Positions 34,944 to 43,436 of a DNA stretch of 64,000 nucleotides are shown one piece after another; the first letter of the stretch is position 1; every line of letters starts with the position of its first letter. Origin of the DNA: Pedobacter sp. (GTDB lineage: Bacteria; Bacteroidota; Bacteroidia; Sphingobacteriales; Sphingobacteriaceae); the NCBI GenBank assembly GCA_031119475.1, contig JAVHXV010000001.1:124001-188000 (forward strand). The letters run 5' to 3'. A program made the translations under genes and the position numbers. The notes under the pieces were generated by a model. It saw nothing but the letters and a program-made list of their open reading frames with translations, had not been told where the DNA came from and did not search any database.

Positions 34944-36395
34944 ATGAGTATGAACACAAACAAAATGAGCAACTTTAGGTGGAGCATTTGTGCCCTCCTG
35001 TTTTTTGCCACAACAATCAACTACCTGGATAGACAAGTGCTGTCGCTTACCTGGAAGGATTACTTTGTGCCCGAATTTCATTGGACTGATAGTGATTATG
35101 GAACGATCACTGCGCTTTTCTCCATCTTTTATGCGGCGTCTATGTTGTTTGCCGGGCGTTTTGTAGATTGGATGGATACCAAAAAAGGATTTTTATGGGC
35201 TATTGGAATTTGGTCAATCGGTGCCTGTATCCATGCTTTTTGTGGCATTGCTACTTCAGGTGCGCTCACAGGGAATTGGTTTGTGGGTTTTTCTGGAGCC
35301 AAACAGGCCATTTCGGCCGTAGGCAATACCTCGCTTGTGCTCTCTACAAGCGTATCGCTTTTTATTTTCGCAAGGCTCATTTTGGCCATTGGCGAAGCAG
35401 GAAATTTTCCCGCGGCCATTAAGGCAACTGCCGAATTTTTTCCAAAAAAAGATAGGGCCTTCGCAACAAGTATTTTCAATGCCGGAGCTACGGTGGGGGC
35501 ATTGGCGGCCCCTGTGACCATTCCTTATATTGCCAAATATGGTGGATGGGAAATGTCATTTATCATTATAGGTGCACTGGGCTTCATTTGGATGGGATTT
35601 TGGATGGCCTTATATCAGAAACCTGAAAAACATCCGAAGGTAACAGCAGAAGAACTGGCCTATATCCAACAGGATATTGTGGTTCATGAACAGGTATCAG
35701 AACCACTCACCGCTGCTTCGCCAGTTAAGAAGTTATCTTTTCTCGATTGTTTGGGTTTCAGGCAGACCTGGTCTTTCGCCTTTGGAAAGTTCATGACTGA
35801 TGGGGTTTGGTGGTTCTATTTGTTCTGGTCGCCCGCCTATCTGAAAGACATCTATAAAATGGATGGCACGCAGAGTTCGGTCCCACTTTTTGTACTTTAC
35901 CTCATTACGCTATTATCCATTATTGGCGGATGGCTGCCTTCCTATTTTGTTTCCAAGAAGCAGATGGATCCTTACGCAGGCCGGATGAAAGCGATGCTGA
36001 TTTTTGCATTTTTTCCTTTATTGGCCCTTTTGGCGCAACCACTCGGCCATTACACTTACTGGCTTCCGGTAATCATTATCGGTATTGCCGGAGCCGCGCA
36101 CCAAGCCTGGTCTGCAAATATCTTTTCTACTGTAGGGGATATGTTTCCTAAACAGGCCATTGCTACAGTAACTGGCATTGGAGGAATGGCCGGAGGAGTA
36201 GGGGCCTTCCTGATCAATAAGGGGTCTGGTATGCTTTTTACCCATGCCGATGAGGTCCAAATGAGGTTTATGAGCTTTCAAGGTAAGGAAGCTGGCTATT
36301 TCATCATCTTTTCGGTATGTGCAGTAGCTTATCTTATCGGTTGGATCGTGATGAAAGCACTCGTACCTAAATATGATGTGATCAAAGTAGATTAA
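34944..36395 (+). CDS. MFS transporter, hexuronate (ExuT-like)
   Basis: A 483-residue carrier with about 12 transmembrane helices. RWSICALLFFATTINYLDRQVLS is the first helix with the NYxDR motif of the anion:cation symporter (ACS) family, as in ExuT. FARLILAIGEAGNFPAAIKATAEFFPKKDRAFATSIFNAG is the signature loop of uronate transporters. The start is uncertain: ATGs at 34944, 34950 and 34965 are all possible, and the upstream DNA is low-complexity. It would import galacturonate or glucuronate released by the enzymes encoded upstream. Confidence 0.88.
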   Translation: MSMNTNKMSNFRWSICALLFFATTINYLDRQVLSLTWKDYFVPEFHWTDSDYGTITALFSIFYAASMLFAGRFVDWMDTKKGFLWAIGIWSIGACIHAFCGIATSGALTGNWFVGFSGAKQAISAVGNTSLVLSTSVSLFIFARLILAIGEAGNFPAAIKATAEFFPKKDRAFATSIFNAGATVGALAAPVTIPYIAKYGGWEMSFIIIGALGFIWMGFWMALYQKPEKHPKVTAEELAYIQQDIVVHEQVSEPLTAASPVKKLSFLDCLGFRQTWSFAFGKFMTDGVWWFYLFWSPAYLKDIYKMDGTQSSVPLFVLYLITLLSIIGGWLPSYFVSKKQMDPYAGRMKAMLIFAFFPLLALLAQPLGHYTYWLPVIIIGIAGAAHQAWSANIFSTVGDMFPKQAIATVTGIGGMAGGVGAFLINKGSGMLFTHADEVQMRFMSFQGKEAGYFIIFSVCAVAYLIGWIVMKALVPKYDVIKVD

Positions 36396-36429
36396 AGATA
36401 GATCGTTATTCGAGTGTAGCGTGGGAGTT

Positions 36430-36485
36430 CGAATCAAGTATCAAGTATCGAGTATCGAGTATCAAGATTAAAGATAGATATAAGA
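36430..36485 (+). repeat. Heptad array (AGTATCA/AGTATCG type)
   Basis: AGTATCA, AGTATCG, AGTATCG, AGTATCA, AGATTAA, AGATAGA, TATAAGA in register, 35 bp after the MFS stop, AG orientation. Confidence 0.87.
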
Positions 36486-36551
36486 TTGGCGTACTGACTT
36501 TTGGACTTTTCGGCTCCTGGACAAAAAAAATATATAAAACAATTGCCGCTT

Positions 36552-38171
36552 ATGCCTTTAGATTTGACCCAGCTTTTCCCTAAGGAAGAAGAAATTCCTG
36601 CCGCCTACGCGTTGGCAGAAGAAGTGCATCAGCGCTTGTATCTGTCAGACGGTAAAATGTTGCCTTGGAATGGAAATGTACACACCGTGCTTTCCCCCAT
36701 CTGCGTAGCTACACCAGATGGATTGAAACGAAAGGTAATCGGTACCTATCCACTATGTGAAGCGAAGGAAGCCGCTGCAGCCCTGGATGCGGCCGTAGCT
36801 GCCTATGATCATGGAAGGGGAGAATGGCCTACCATGAGTGTAGCCCAACGGATCGAGCGTGTAGAGAAGTTTACACATGAGATTATCGAAAAGAAACAAG
36901 AGGTGGTCAAGCTGATCATGTGGGAAATTGGAAAAACGATCGGCGATTCGACCAAAGAATTTGACCGGACCATCGAATACATCCAGGCCACCATAGATGC
37001 GCTAAAAGATCTGGACCGTCAATCTTCTGGCTTCACGATGGAACAGGGCATTGTAGCACAGATCAGAAGGTCTCCACTAGGGGTTGTATTGTGCATGGGA
37101 CCCTTTAACTATCCGTTAAATGAAACCTTTACCACGCTGATTCCCGCACTGATCATGGGCAATACCATTTTGTTCAAACCACCAAAGCATGGCACCTTAT
37201 TGTTTTATCCACTGCTGGAGGCCTTTAAAAATTGCTTTCCGAAAGGAGTGGTCAATACCATTTATGGGCGTGGAAACCAAATTATCCCTGCATTGATGGA
37301 GTCGGGAAAAATAAATGTGCTTACGCTGATCGGTTCGAGTAAAGTGGCAAACGAGTTAAAGAAAATGCATCCCAAGGTCAATCGATTAAGGGCAATTTTA
37401 GGCCTTGATGCCAAGAATGCGGCCATCATCACCGCTAAGGCAGACCTAAAGTTGGCCGTTCAAGAGTGCGTATTGGGTTCTCTTTCGTTCAATGGACAAA
37501 GGTGTACCGCGCTGAAGATTATATTTGTTCACCGTAGTTTGGCCGATGAATTTTTGTCGCAGTTTACCGCAGCCGTCAATCAGTTGAAATTTGGCATGCC
37601 ATGGGAAGATGGTGTTTCGCTGACCCCGCTTCCAGAGCCACATAAGCCCGCCTATCTTCAGGAATGTTTAGCCGATGCGAAGGCAAAAGGTGCAACAATT
37701 CGGAATGAAAATGGTGGTGAAAGCTTGGAATCATTTGTTTATCCGGCGGTTGTCTATCCGGTAAATGCAGAAATGAAACTTTATACCGAAGAGCAGTTTG
37801 GGCCTGTTGTGCCGGTGGTGCCATTTGATGACCTCGAAGAAACGATTACCTATCTCATCGAATCAACACATGGACAACAGGTGAGCATTTTTAGCAATGA
37901 TGATGAAGAAATTGCGGCACTCATCGATCCATTGGTCAATCAGGTGAGCAGGGTAAATATCAACTGCCAATGCCAGCGAGGTCCTGATGTATTTCCTTTT
38001 ACCGGACGAAAAGATAGCGCAGAAGGAACGCTGTCTGTGGTAGACGCCCTGCGCTCATTCTCGATCAGATCGTTGGTAGCCACTAAATTGAACGAAAATA
38101 ATAAGCACCTGCTGAATGAAATCATTGATAGCAACAGTTCTAATTTTTTAAGTACGAAGTATCTTTTCTAA
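36552..38171 (+). CDS. GapN-like NADP-dependent aldehyde dehydrogenase
   Basis: A 539-residue aldehyde dehydrogenase of the long GapN group (non-phosphorylating glyceraldehyde-3-phosphate dehydrogenase). The start at MPLDLTQLFP is preferred over an ATG 51 bases upstream. PFNYPLNETFTTLIPALIMGNTILFKPPKHG is the cofactor-binding stretch, and FNGQRCTALK holds the catalytic Cys318. The usual ELGG motif with the general base is replaced by ILGLDAKNAAII, which seems to be a trait of this group. It lies at the end of the uronate run and could oxidise the glyceraldehyde-3-phosphate made by the KDPG aldolase, yielding NADPH; this is inference from context. Confidence 0.78.
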   Translation: MPLDLTQLFPKEEEIPAAYALAEEVHQRLYLSDGKMLPWNGNVHTVLSPICVATPDGLKRKVIGTYPLCEAKEAAAALDAAVAAYDHGRGEWPTMSVAQRIERVEKFTHEIIEKKQEVVKLIMWEIGKTIGDSTKEFDRTIEYIQATIDALKDLDRQSSGFTMEQGIVAQIRRSPLGVVLCMGPFNYPLNETFTTLIPALIMGNTILFKPPKHGTLLFYPLLEAFKNCFPKGVVNTIYGRGNQIIPALMESGKINVLTLIGSSKVANELKKMHPKVNRLRAILGLDAKNAAIITAKADLKLAVQECVLGSLSFNGQRCTALKIIFVHRSLADEFLSQFTAAVNQLKFGMPWEDGVSLTPLPEPHKPAYLQECLADAKAKGATIRNENGGESLESFVYPAVVYPVNAEMKLYTEEQFGPVVPVVPFDDLEETITYLIESTHGQQVSIFSNDDEEIAALIDPLVNQVSRVNINCQCQRGPDVFPFTGRKDSAEGTLSVVDALRSFSIRSLVATKLNENNKHLLNEIIDSNSSNFLSTKYLF

Positions 38172-38273
38172 TCGCAGGACTTTTATTATTAACGGAATAG
38201 AAATTCGTATAATCCATTAATTAAAAAAAGACACCTAAAGTTTCTTTTTTTTGCAAATTTACAATTACATTTG

Positions 38274-38345
38274 GGCTTACCCTTTCGGGGGTATGTTTTT
38301 CATAGGTAGATGTAGGGTCAGAAACTTGTTTCTGGCCCTTTTTTT
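38274..38345 (+). ncRNA. Candidate small RNA between two protein genes
   Basis: A -7-like TACATTTG (38266-38273) is followed by about 70 bp with no reading frame and a strong intrinsic terminator. The front half can form a small hairpin (TACCC 38278-38282 with GGGTA 38289-38293). The -33 element is poor (TTTC at 38241). I do not recognise an RNA family. Confidence 0.4.
38315..38345 (+). terminator. Intrinsic terminator
   Basis: GGGTCAGAAAC (38315-38325) pairs with GTTTCTGGCCC (38328-38338) with one G-T wobble, followed by a run of seven Ts starting at 38339. Confidence 0.9.
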
Positions 38346-38406
38346 GCGCTACGCCATTCGCTCTGCACGCTGCACCATTCGCTTTGCGCTTTCCTCTTTC
38401 CTCCCT
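38344..38406 (-). repeat. Heptad array feeding into the ubiX promoter
   Basis: TTGCGCT, ACGCCAT, TCGCTCT, GCACGCT, GCACCAT, TCGCTTT, GCGCTTT, CCTCTTT, CCTCCCT in register, CT orientation relative to ubiX. The TTTG at 38383-38386 within the array serves as -33 element. Confidence 0.85.
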
Positions 38407-38413
38407 ATCTTTG
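38383..38413 (+). promoter_or_regulatory. ubiX promoter (Bacteroidota type)
   Basis: TTTG (38383-38386), 19-bp spacer, TATCTTTG (38406-38413), a full match to TTTG-N19/21-TAnnTTTG. The -7 box ends 4 bp before the ATG, so the transcript is leaderless or nearly so, or the box is fortuitous. Confidence 0.6.
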
Positions 38414-38417
38414 CATT

Positions 38418-38981
38418 ATGGTCAAGAAAAAAATTATAGTAGCAGTTACAGGTGCAAGTGGATCCATTTATGCCAAACTATTGCTAGATAACCTACTGTT
38501 GCTCAGCGACCAGATCGAAAAAGTAGGGGTGGTGATGTCTGACAATGCCAAAGAAGTGTGGCACACAGAACTGAACCATGGTAGATTTGACCAATATCCA
38601 TTTGCTTTTTATCAGAAAATGGATTTCAATGCGCCATTTGCCTCAGGTTCCGCAAAATATGATACCATGATCATTGTTCCCTGCTCAATGGGCACTTTGG
38701 GCCGCATTGCCCATGGCATCTCTAACGACCTCATTTCAAGAGCTGCTGATGTGATCTTAAAGGAGCGAAGAAAGTTGATCCTCGTAGCACGGGATACGCC
38801 TTTGAATTTGATCCACATCAACAATATGAAAACCATTACCGAAGCTGGAGGCATTATCTGTCCGGCCGTCCCATCTTTCTATAGCTTGCCAAAAACCATT
38901 GAAGAACTGGCCCAAACCGTGGTAGACCGCGTCATTGACCTAGCGGGATTGGAAAAGGAAAGTTACCGTTGGAAGGAATGA
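38418..38981 (+). CDS. ubiX: Flavin prenyltransferase UbiX
   Basis: A 187-residue flavoprotein that makes prenylated FMN, the cofactor of UbiD decarboxylases. IIVAVTGASGSIYAKLLLDNL (5-25) is the FMN-binding start, and PCSMGTLGRIAHGISNDLISRAADVILKERRKLILVARDTPLNLIH is the diagnostic middle. A UbiD-type gene lies at 45551. Length is usual. Confidence 0.95.
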   Translation: MVKKKIIVAVTGASGSIYAKLLLDNLLLLSDQIEKVGVVMSDNAKEVWHTELNHGRFDQYPFAFYQKMDFNAPFASGSAKYDTMIIVPCSMGTLGRIAHGISNDLISRAADVILKERRKLILVARDTPLNLIHINNMKTITEAGGIICPAVPSFYSLPKTIEELAQTVVDRVIDLAGLEKESYRWKE

Positions 38982-38990
38982 TTGTCTGGT

Positions 38991-39075
38991 AGCAAGTAGT
39001 GATAGCAGGTATCAGGAAGCAGGTATCAGGTATCAAGTATCAGGTATCAGGTATCAAGTATCAGGAAGCAAGATA
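38991..39075 (+). repeat. Heptad array (TCAGGTA/TCAAGTA type), 12 units
   Basis: AGCAAGT, AGTGATA, GCAGGTA, TCAGGAA, GCAGGTA, TCAGGTA, TCAAGTA, TCAGGTA, TCAGGTA, TCAAGTA, TCAGGAA, GCAAGAT in register, 9 bp after the ubiX stop. The remaining gap to 39257 shows only loose, CT-oriented words (CGCTCATCGCTTACGCC). Confidence 0.88.
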
Positions 39076-39241
39076 GGGTGCCTAAAATATTGCCTATTAA
39101 TTTTTCCTTATACTTTATCAAGACTAATGCACGGCAACTCAAGGCCCTATGCCCAATGCCTCACGTCAAACGCTCATCGCTTACGCCAGCCCACCAGCAG
39201 CAATTCAACAATAAACCAACAATTCACTCCGTGTAATTTCG

Positions 39242-39249
39242 TATCTTTG
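39242..39249 (+). promoter_or_regulatory. -7 promoter element before mtaB
   Basis: TATCTTTG eight bases before the ATG. No matching -33 TTTG at the expected distance. Confidence 0.4.
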
Positions 39250-39257
39250 CATTTTAC

Positions 39258-40577
39258 ATGAAAAAAGTTGCATTTTATACACTGGGCTGTAAGCTGAATT
39301 TTTCGGAAACCTCTACCATTGGCCGTTTATTTATCGATGCGGGCTATGCGGTAGTAGCGTTTACCGATGCTGCAGATGTGTATGTGATCAACACCTGCTC
39401 GGTAACGGATCATGCTGATAAAAAATGCAGAAAGGTGGTTAAGGAAGCACTCAAATATTCTCCTAATGCCTATATCACCATAGTTGGCTGCTATGCACAG
39501 TTAAAACCGACAGAAATAGCCGAAATTGAAGGCGTAGATATGGTGTTGGGCGCCGCTGAGAAGTTTAGGATAGTGGAATTCATTTCCGACCTGACCAAAC
39601 AGCCAAAAGCTGTAGTTCACCAACAGCACATCGAAACGGTTAACCACAATTTTATTGCGGCTTATTCGATAGGCGATCGCACCCGGACTTTCCTCAAAGT
39701 ACAGGATGGCTGCGATTATCCATGTACCTATTGTACCATACCGCTTGCACGTGGGGGCAGCAGGAGCGATACCATCGAAAACGTGGTCAGCAGGGCTCGA
39801 CAGATTGCCGAAAGCGGGGTGAAGGAAATTGTATTGACTGGAGTTAATTTGGGTGATTTTGGCATCAGGAATGGACAACGTGAGGATAAATTCTTTGACC
39901 TGGTCAAGGCATTGGACGACGTTGAAGGCATTGAAAGAATTCGGATTTCGTCCATAGAGCCGAACCTTTTGAGTAATGAGATCATCGAGTTTGTAGCCAA
40001 TTCTAAAAGATTTGTGCCACATTTTCACATTCCGCTACAGTCAGGCTCAAATAAGGTGCTGGCATTGATGAAAAGGCGCTACCAACGTGAACTGTATGCA
40101 GAGCGTGTGGCCAAGATCAAGGAGGTGATGCCAAATTGCTGTATAGGTGTCGATGTCATTGTCGGATTTCCAGGCGAGACACAGGAAGAATTCTTAACGA
40201 CCTATCAATTTTTGAACGAACTGGATATTTCTTATCTGCATGTTTTCACCTATTCTGAGCGTGAACAGACCGAAGCTGCGGTAATGAAAGGAAAAGTTGC
40301 CGGAAGTACGCGCTTTGAACGGAATAAAATGCTGCACATCCTTTCTGATAAAAAAAGAAGGTCATTCTATCAGTCGCAGATTGGCCAAGTGGCCCAGGTC
40401 TTGTTTGAAGACGACCAAAAAGATGGCTTTATGCATGGTTTTACCCAAAATTATGTGAAAGTAAGAGCTAAATACGACCCCATCATGGTCAACGAACTTA
40501 AAAAAGTTACGTTGGTGGCCCTATCGCCCGATGGCAATGTAGAAGTGGCCGAGGCTGAAGAAGTTTTTGCGCATTGA
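39258..40577 (+). CDS. mtaB: tRNA (t6A37-C2) methylthiotransferase MtaB
   Basis: A 439-residue radical SAM enzyme that adds a methylthio group to t6A37 of tRNA. The N-terminal UPF0004 domain has Cys in TLGCKLNFSE, NTCSVTDHA and VGCYAQL for one Fe-S cluster; the radical SAM motif is CDYPCTYCTIP (about 152-162); the C-terminal TRAM domain follows SEREQTEAA. The A of its TGA stop opens a repeat array (AGTAAGAGTCCAA). Confidence 0.95.
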   Translation: MKKVAFYTLGCKLNFSETSTIGRLFIDAGYAVVAFTDAADVYVINTCSVTDHADKKCRKVVKEALKYSPNAYITIVGCYAQLKPTEIAEIEGVDMVLGAAEKFRIVEFISDLTKQPKAVVHQQHIETVNHNFIAAYSIGDRTRTFLKVQDGCDYPCTYCTIPLARGGSRSDTIENVVSRARQIAESGVKEIVLTGVNLGDFGIRNGQREDKFFDLVKALDDVEGIERIRISSIEPNLLSNEIIEFVANSKRFVPHFHIPLQSGSNKVLALMKRRYQRELYAERVAKIKEVMPNCCIGVDVIVGFPGETQEEFLTTYQFLNELDISYLHVFTYSEREQTEAAVMKGKVAGSTRFERNKMLHILSDKKRRSFYQSQIGQVAQVLFEDDQKDGFMHGFTQNYVKVRAKYDPIMVNELKKVTLVALSPDGNVEVAEAEEVFAH

Positions 40578-40676
40578 GTAAGAGTCCAATAGTCCAAAAG
40601 TCCAAAAGTCCATCTTCTCTATTGTCTTTAATCTTGATACTTGATACTAGATACTAGATACTCCATACTGGTCCAT
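40577..40676. repeat. Repeat dyad after mtaB
   Basis: AGTAAG and octads AGTCCAAA (40577-40613) read away from the stop; then TTAATCT, TGATACT, TGATACT, AGATACT, AGATACT, CCATACT (about 40628-40669) in the opposite orientation lead to the minus-oriented dispersed element. Confidence 0.82.
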
Positions 40677-40706
40677 AGATCCCTCGCTTCGCTCAGGATG
40701 ACAATT
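40677..40706 (-). repeat. Dispersed TCATCC-GCGAAG element, copy 3
   Basis: Minus-strand copy (GTCATCCTGAGCGAAGCGAG, then GGATCT) before the scoA start, immediately joined to AGTATGG/AGTATCT heptads on the minus strand. Confidence 0.85.
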
Positions 40707-40782
40707 CTGCCAAGGATAACTATTCTCGCTTACTCTTCCTCTTTTCATTAAAATCTTGCTAATTTAGTCCAAAATACCAAAT

Positions 40783-41487
40783 ATGATCAATAAAGTTGTT
40801 GGGTCTGCAGAGGAGGCCATTAGCGACATTAGGGACGGAAGCACACTCATGCTGGGTGGGTTCGGCCTATGTGGCATACCCGAAAATTGTATCGCCGCAC
40901 TCGTTAAAAAGGGCGTAAAAGAATTGACCTGTATTGCAAATAATGCCGGTGTAGATGATTTTGGAATTGGCCTGATGCTACAGACCAGACAGGTAAAAAA
41001 GATGATTTCTTCTTATGTTGGCGAGAATGCCGAATTTGAGCGCCAATTGTTAAGTGGCGAACTCGAAGTGGAACTCATTCCGCAGGGCACGCTGGCTACG
41101 CGTTGTTTGGCGGCTGGATATGGTATGCCTGCAATTTTTACACCTGCTGGTGTAGGGACCGAAATTGCGGAAGGTAAGGAAGTTAGAAACTTTAACGGCA
41201 AGGACTACCTCATGGAATATGCTTTTGAAGCTGATTTTGCCTTGGTAAAGGCTTGGAAAGGCGATACCGCAGGAAACCTGATCTTCCGTTCAACATCCAG
41301 GAATTTTAATCCAGTGATGGCCATGGCGGGCAAGGTAACGATTGCTGAGGTCGAGGAACTGGTCGAAGCTGGTGCACTCGATCCTGATCAGATCCATACG
41401 CCTGGTGTTTATGTGCACCGAATTTTCAAAGGAAACAACTATGAGAAAAGGATAGAGCAACGGACTGTAAGAAGTAGGATTAGCTGA
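40783..41487 (+). CDS. scoA: 3-oxoacid CoA-transferase subunit A
   Basis: A 234-residue alpha subunit of succinyl-CoA:3-ketoacid (or acetate:acetoacetyl) CoA-transferase. The glycine-rich [44 protein letters not shown] and the [26 protein letters not shown] segment are diagnostic. Partner scoB follows, but 595 bp away instead of adjacent, separated by a frameshifted gene. The TGA stop sits inside ATTAGCTGATTAG, a repeat word also at 26440. Confidence 0.92.
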   Translation: MINKVVGSAEEAISDIRDGSTLMLGGFGLCGIPENCIAALVKKGVKELTCIANNAGVDDFGIGLMLQTRQVKKMISSYVGENAEFERQLLSGELEVELIPQGTLATRCLAAGYGMPAIFTPAGVGTEIAEGKEVRNFNGKDYLMEYAFEADFALVKAWKGDTAGNLIFRSTSRNFNPVMAMAGKVTIAEVEELVEAGALDPDQIHTPGVYVHRIFKGNNYEKRIEQRTVRSRIS

Positions 41488-41498
41488 TTAGATAATTT

Positions 41499-41992
41499 AT
41501 TAATTAGGTGAAGATAATACGAATTTAATAATTAAATTTTCAAAAAAAATGCCGTAGCGTAGCTCCTCAGGAATTATATTAACTCATGGTCTTAAATGGA
41601 ATGGGGGAAAATGTAATCGTGAAGCTAAGTTTTGACTTTGCATTGGAAATTATTGTACTCGCGGAAGAACTCGAGTTGAAAAAGAAATTTGTAATCGCTA
41701 ACCAGATTTTAAAATCTGGAACTAGTATTGGTGCTAATGTTTGGGAAGCCCAAAATGCGGAAACAAAGCCGATTTTATACATAAAATGAAAATTGCGGCA
41801 AAAGAATCAGAGGAAACTAAATTTTGGTTGTTGTTGTGTAACCGCTCAAAAAATTATCCAAATTTGGAGGATTTAATTTTAAAGCTGGAAATTATACAGA
41901 AGGTAATTAATAAAATTATAGCAACTTTGAAAAGGACATCGTTGTAAACTGAAATTCTGTTTAGTAGATGTGCAAATGAATTAATTAGGTGA
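41499..41992. other. Insert bounded by 13-bp direct repeats between scoA and scoB
   Basis: ATTAATTAGGTGA occurs at 41499-41511 and again at 41980-41992. Between them lies the frameshifted four-helix-bundle gene. An inverted copy TCACCTAATTA follows at 42046-42056. Base composition is visibly more AT-rich than the flanking genes. Confidence 0.55.
41586..41947 (+). pseudogene. Four-helix-bundle protein (23S rRNA IVS/S23 family), frameshifted
   Basis: Two overlapping frames together encode one family protein: ENVIVKLSFDFALEIIVLAEELELKKKFVIANQILKSGTSIGANVWEAQNAE in frame one, then ADFIHKMKIAAKESEETKFWLLLCNRS in another. The SGTSIGAN-x-x-EA and ADFIHKM-x-IA-x-KE-x-E-T-x-WL signatures belong to the four-helix-bundle proteins of 23S rRNA intervening sequences, relatives of Avd of diversity-generating retroelements. 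One missing A in the AAA run at about 41760-41763 would explain the shift, either a real mutation or a sequencing error. The full product would be about 118 residues. No reverse transcriptase is nearby. Confidence 0.8.
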
Positions 41993-42082
41993 TGAGTTAA
42001 AAATTATTTGACTAGCAATCATCTTTATCTAAACAACTTACTAGATCACCTAATTAGCTCATCAAAAAATTATCAAATCAAT

Positions 42083-42742
42083 ATGCTTAGTAAAGAAGGA
42101 ATTGCGAAAAGAATAGCAAAAGAAATCAAAAACGGATATTATGTAAACCTGGGGATTGGCATACCAACCTTGGTAGCCAACTATATTCCAGCAGGGATCG
42201 ATGTTGTCCTTCAATCTGAAAACGGTCTGCTCGGAATGGGTCCATTTCCTTTCGAAGGCGAAGAAGACCCCGATTTGATCAATGCAGGAAAACAGACCAT
42301 CACCACCTTACCAGGCTCTGCAATTTTTGATTCTGCCATGAGCTTTGGCATGATCAGGGCACAAAAGATCGACCTGACCATTTTGGGTGCGATGGAAGTC
42401 TCAGAGCATGGTGATATCGCCAACTGGAAAATTCCTGGAAAAATGGTGAAGGGAATGGGGGGAGCAATGGACTTGGTGGCTTCTGCAAAAAACATCATCG
42501 TAGCCATGCAGCATGTAAATAAAGCTGGCGAGAGTAAATTGCTTCCCAATTGTACACTGCCCCTAACAGGCGTAAAATGTATCAAGAAAATCGTAACCGA
42601 ACTGGCTGTATTGGACGTGCTTCCTGAAGGCGGCTTCAAGTTGATCGAGCGGGCACCAGGAGTAAGTGTAGCCGAAATCAGAAATGCCACTTTAGGTAAG
42701 CTTTACGCTGACGATGATGTGCCTGAAATGGTAGTTGAGTAG
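42083..42742 (+). CDS. scoB: 3-oxoacid CoA-transferase subunit B
   Basis: A 219-residue beta subunit. The start MLSKEGIAKRIAKEI is preferred; upstream in-frame codons lie in AT-rich repeat DNA. The catalytic glutamate is E46 in QSENGLLGMGP; NLGIGIPTLVANYIP and LTGVKCIKKIVTELAVLDV are typical. Works with scoA to transfer CoA between succinyl-CoA and acetoacetate. Confidence 0.93.
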   Translation: MLSKEGIAKRIAKEIKNGYYVNLGIGIPTLVANYIPAGIDVVLQSENGLLGMGPFPFEGEEDPDLINAGKQTITTLPGSAIFDSAMSFGMIRAQKIDLTILGAMEVSEHGDIANWKIPGKMVKGMGGAMDLVASAKNIIVAMQHVNKAGESKLLPNCTLPLTGVKCIKKIVTELAVLDVLPEGGFKLIERAPGVSVAEIRNATLGKLYADDDVPEMVVE

Positions 42743-42758
42743 ATGTGAAGGAAGTTCA

Positions 42759-42793
42759 CAGTTCTCAGTTCTCAGTTTTCAGTTCTCAGTTAA
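42759..42793 (+). repeat. Heptad array (CAGTTCT type), 5 units
   Basis: CAGTTCT, CAGTTCT, CAGTTTT, CAGTTCT, CAGTTAA between convergent scoB and udk. The udk stop codon (42786-42788) lies inside. Confidence 0.88.
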
Positions 42794-43436
42794 AATATCG
42801 CTGCTTCAGTTCCAGGGAAATTTCTTCTGTAATCTTGATGATGTCATCGGGGGTGTCATTGTTGTTGACCACGATCTTATGGCAGGCGTCACGATAGGGC
42901 AGTAAAAAATCTTGATAAGCTGGTACGACGTGGTTTTCCCATTTGTAGCGCACATCTTCTTCGGGATAACCGCGTTCCATCCCATCGCGCTTGATGCGGC
43001 GCTGTAGTGCTACCTTTTCATCTGCTTCAATAAAGATGCGAAGGTCGAGCAGGTCTGCTATTTCTTTAAAATGAAGGATGAAAAGCCCTTCTACAATGAT
43101 TATTGGAGCTGGATTAATTTCTAAAATCTTGACCACGGCCAAAGGATTGTTAAAATTATATTCTTTTTTGTAGACCACATCGCCCTTGATCAGTTTTTTG
43201 ATATCGATGAGAAACTGTTCCTCATCTATGGTCGAGGGAAGATCGAAATTATAGAGCTTGTTCTCTTCCTGGGTCATTTCACCTGCCGGAATATAATAGT
43301 CATCTTGCGAAAGCAGGGTCACTTCATCATGTTTAAAATGATGAAGAAAACTATTTAAGAAAAATGTTTTGCCCGAACCACTTCCTCCGGCAATACCAAT
43401 AATGAGCGGCTTTTTATTGTTCATTCTCTTGGGCAC
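42786..43436 (-). CDS. udk: Uridine kinase
   Basis: A 216-residue P-loop kinase phosphorylating uridine and cytidine. Walker A is GIAGGSGSGKTFF (14-26), SQDDYYIP and NFDLPSTID are the nucleoside-binding segments, and RRIKRDGMERGYPEEDVRYKWENHV is the lid. Two starts are possible (MPKRMNNKK at 43436 or MNNKK at 43424); both overlap the end of the LysM gene, suggesting coupling. Confidence 0.9.
   Translation of the reverse strand: MPKRMNNKKPLIIGIAGGSGSGKTFFLNSFLHHFKHDEVTLLSQDDYYIPAGEMTQEENKLYNFDLPSTIDEEQFLIDIKKLIKGDVVYKKEYNFNNPLAVVKILEINPAPIIIVEGLFILHFKEIADLLDLRIFIEADEKVALQRRIKRDGMERGYPEEDVRYKWENHVVPAYQDFLLPYRDACHKIVVNNNDTPDDIIKITEEISLELKQRYFN

Noticed and set aside
41586..41947. Diversity-generating retroelement
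   Set aside because: Only an Avd-like four-helix protein is present; there is no reverse transcriptase, template repeat or variable repeat.
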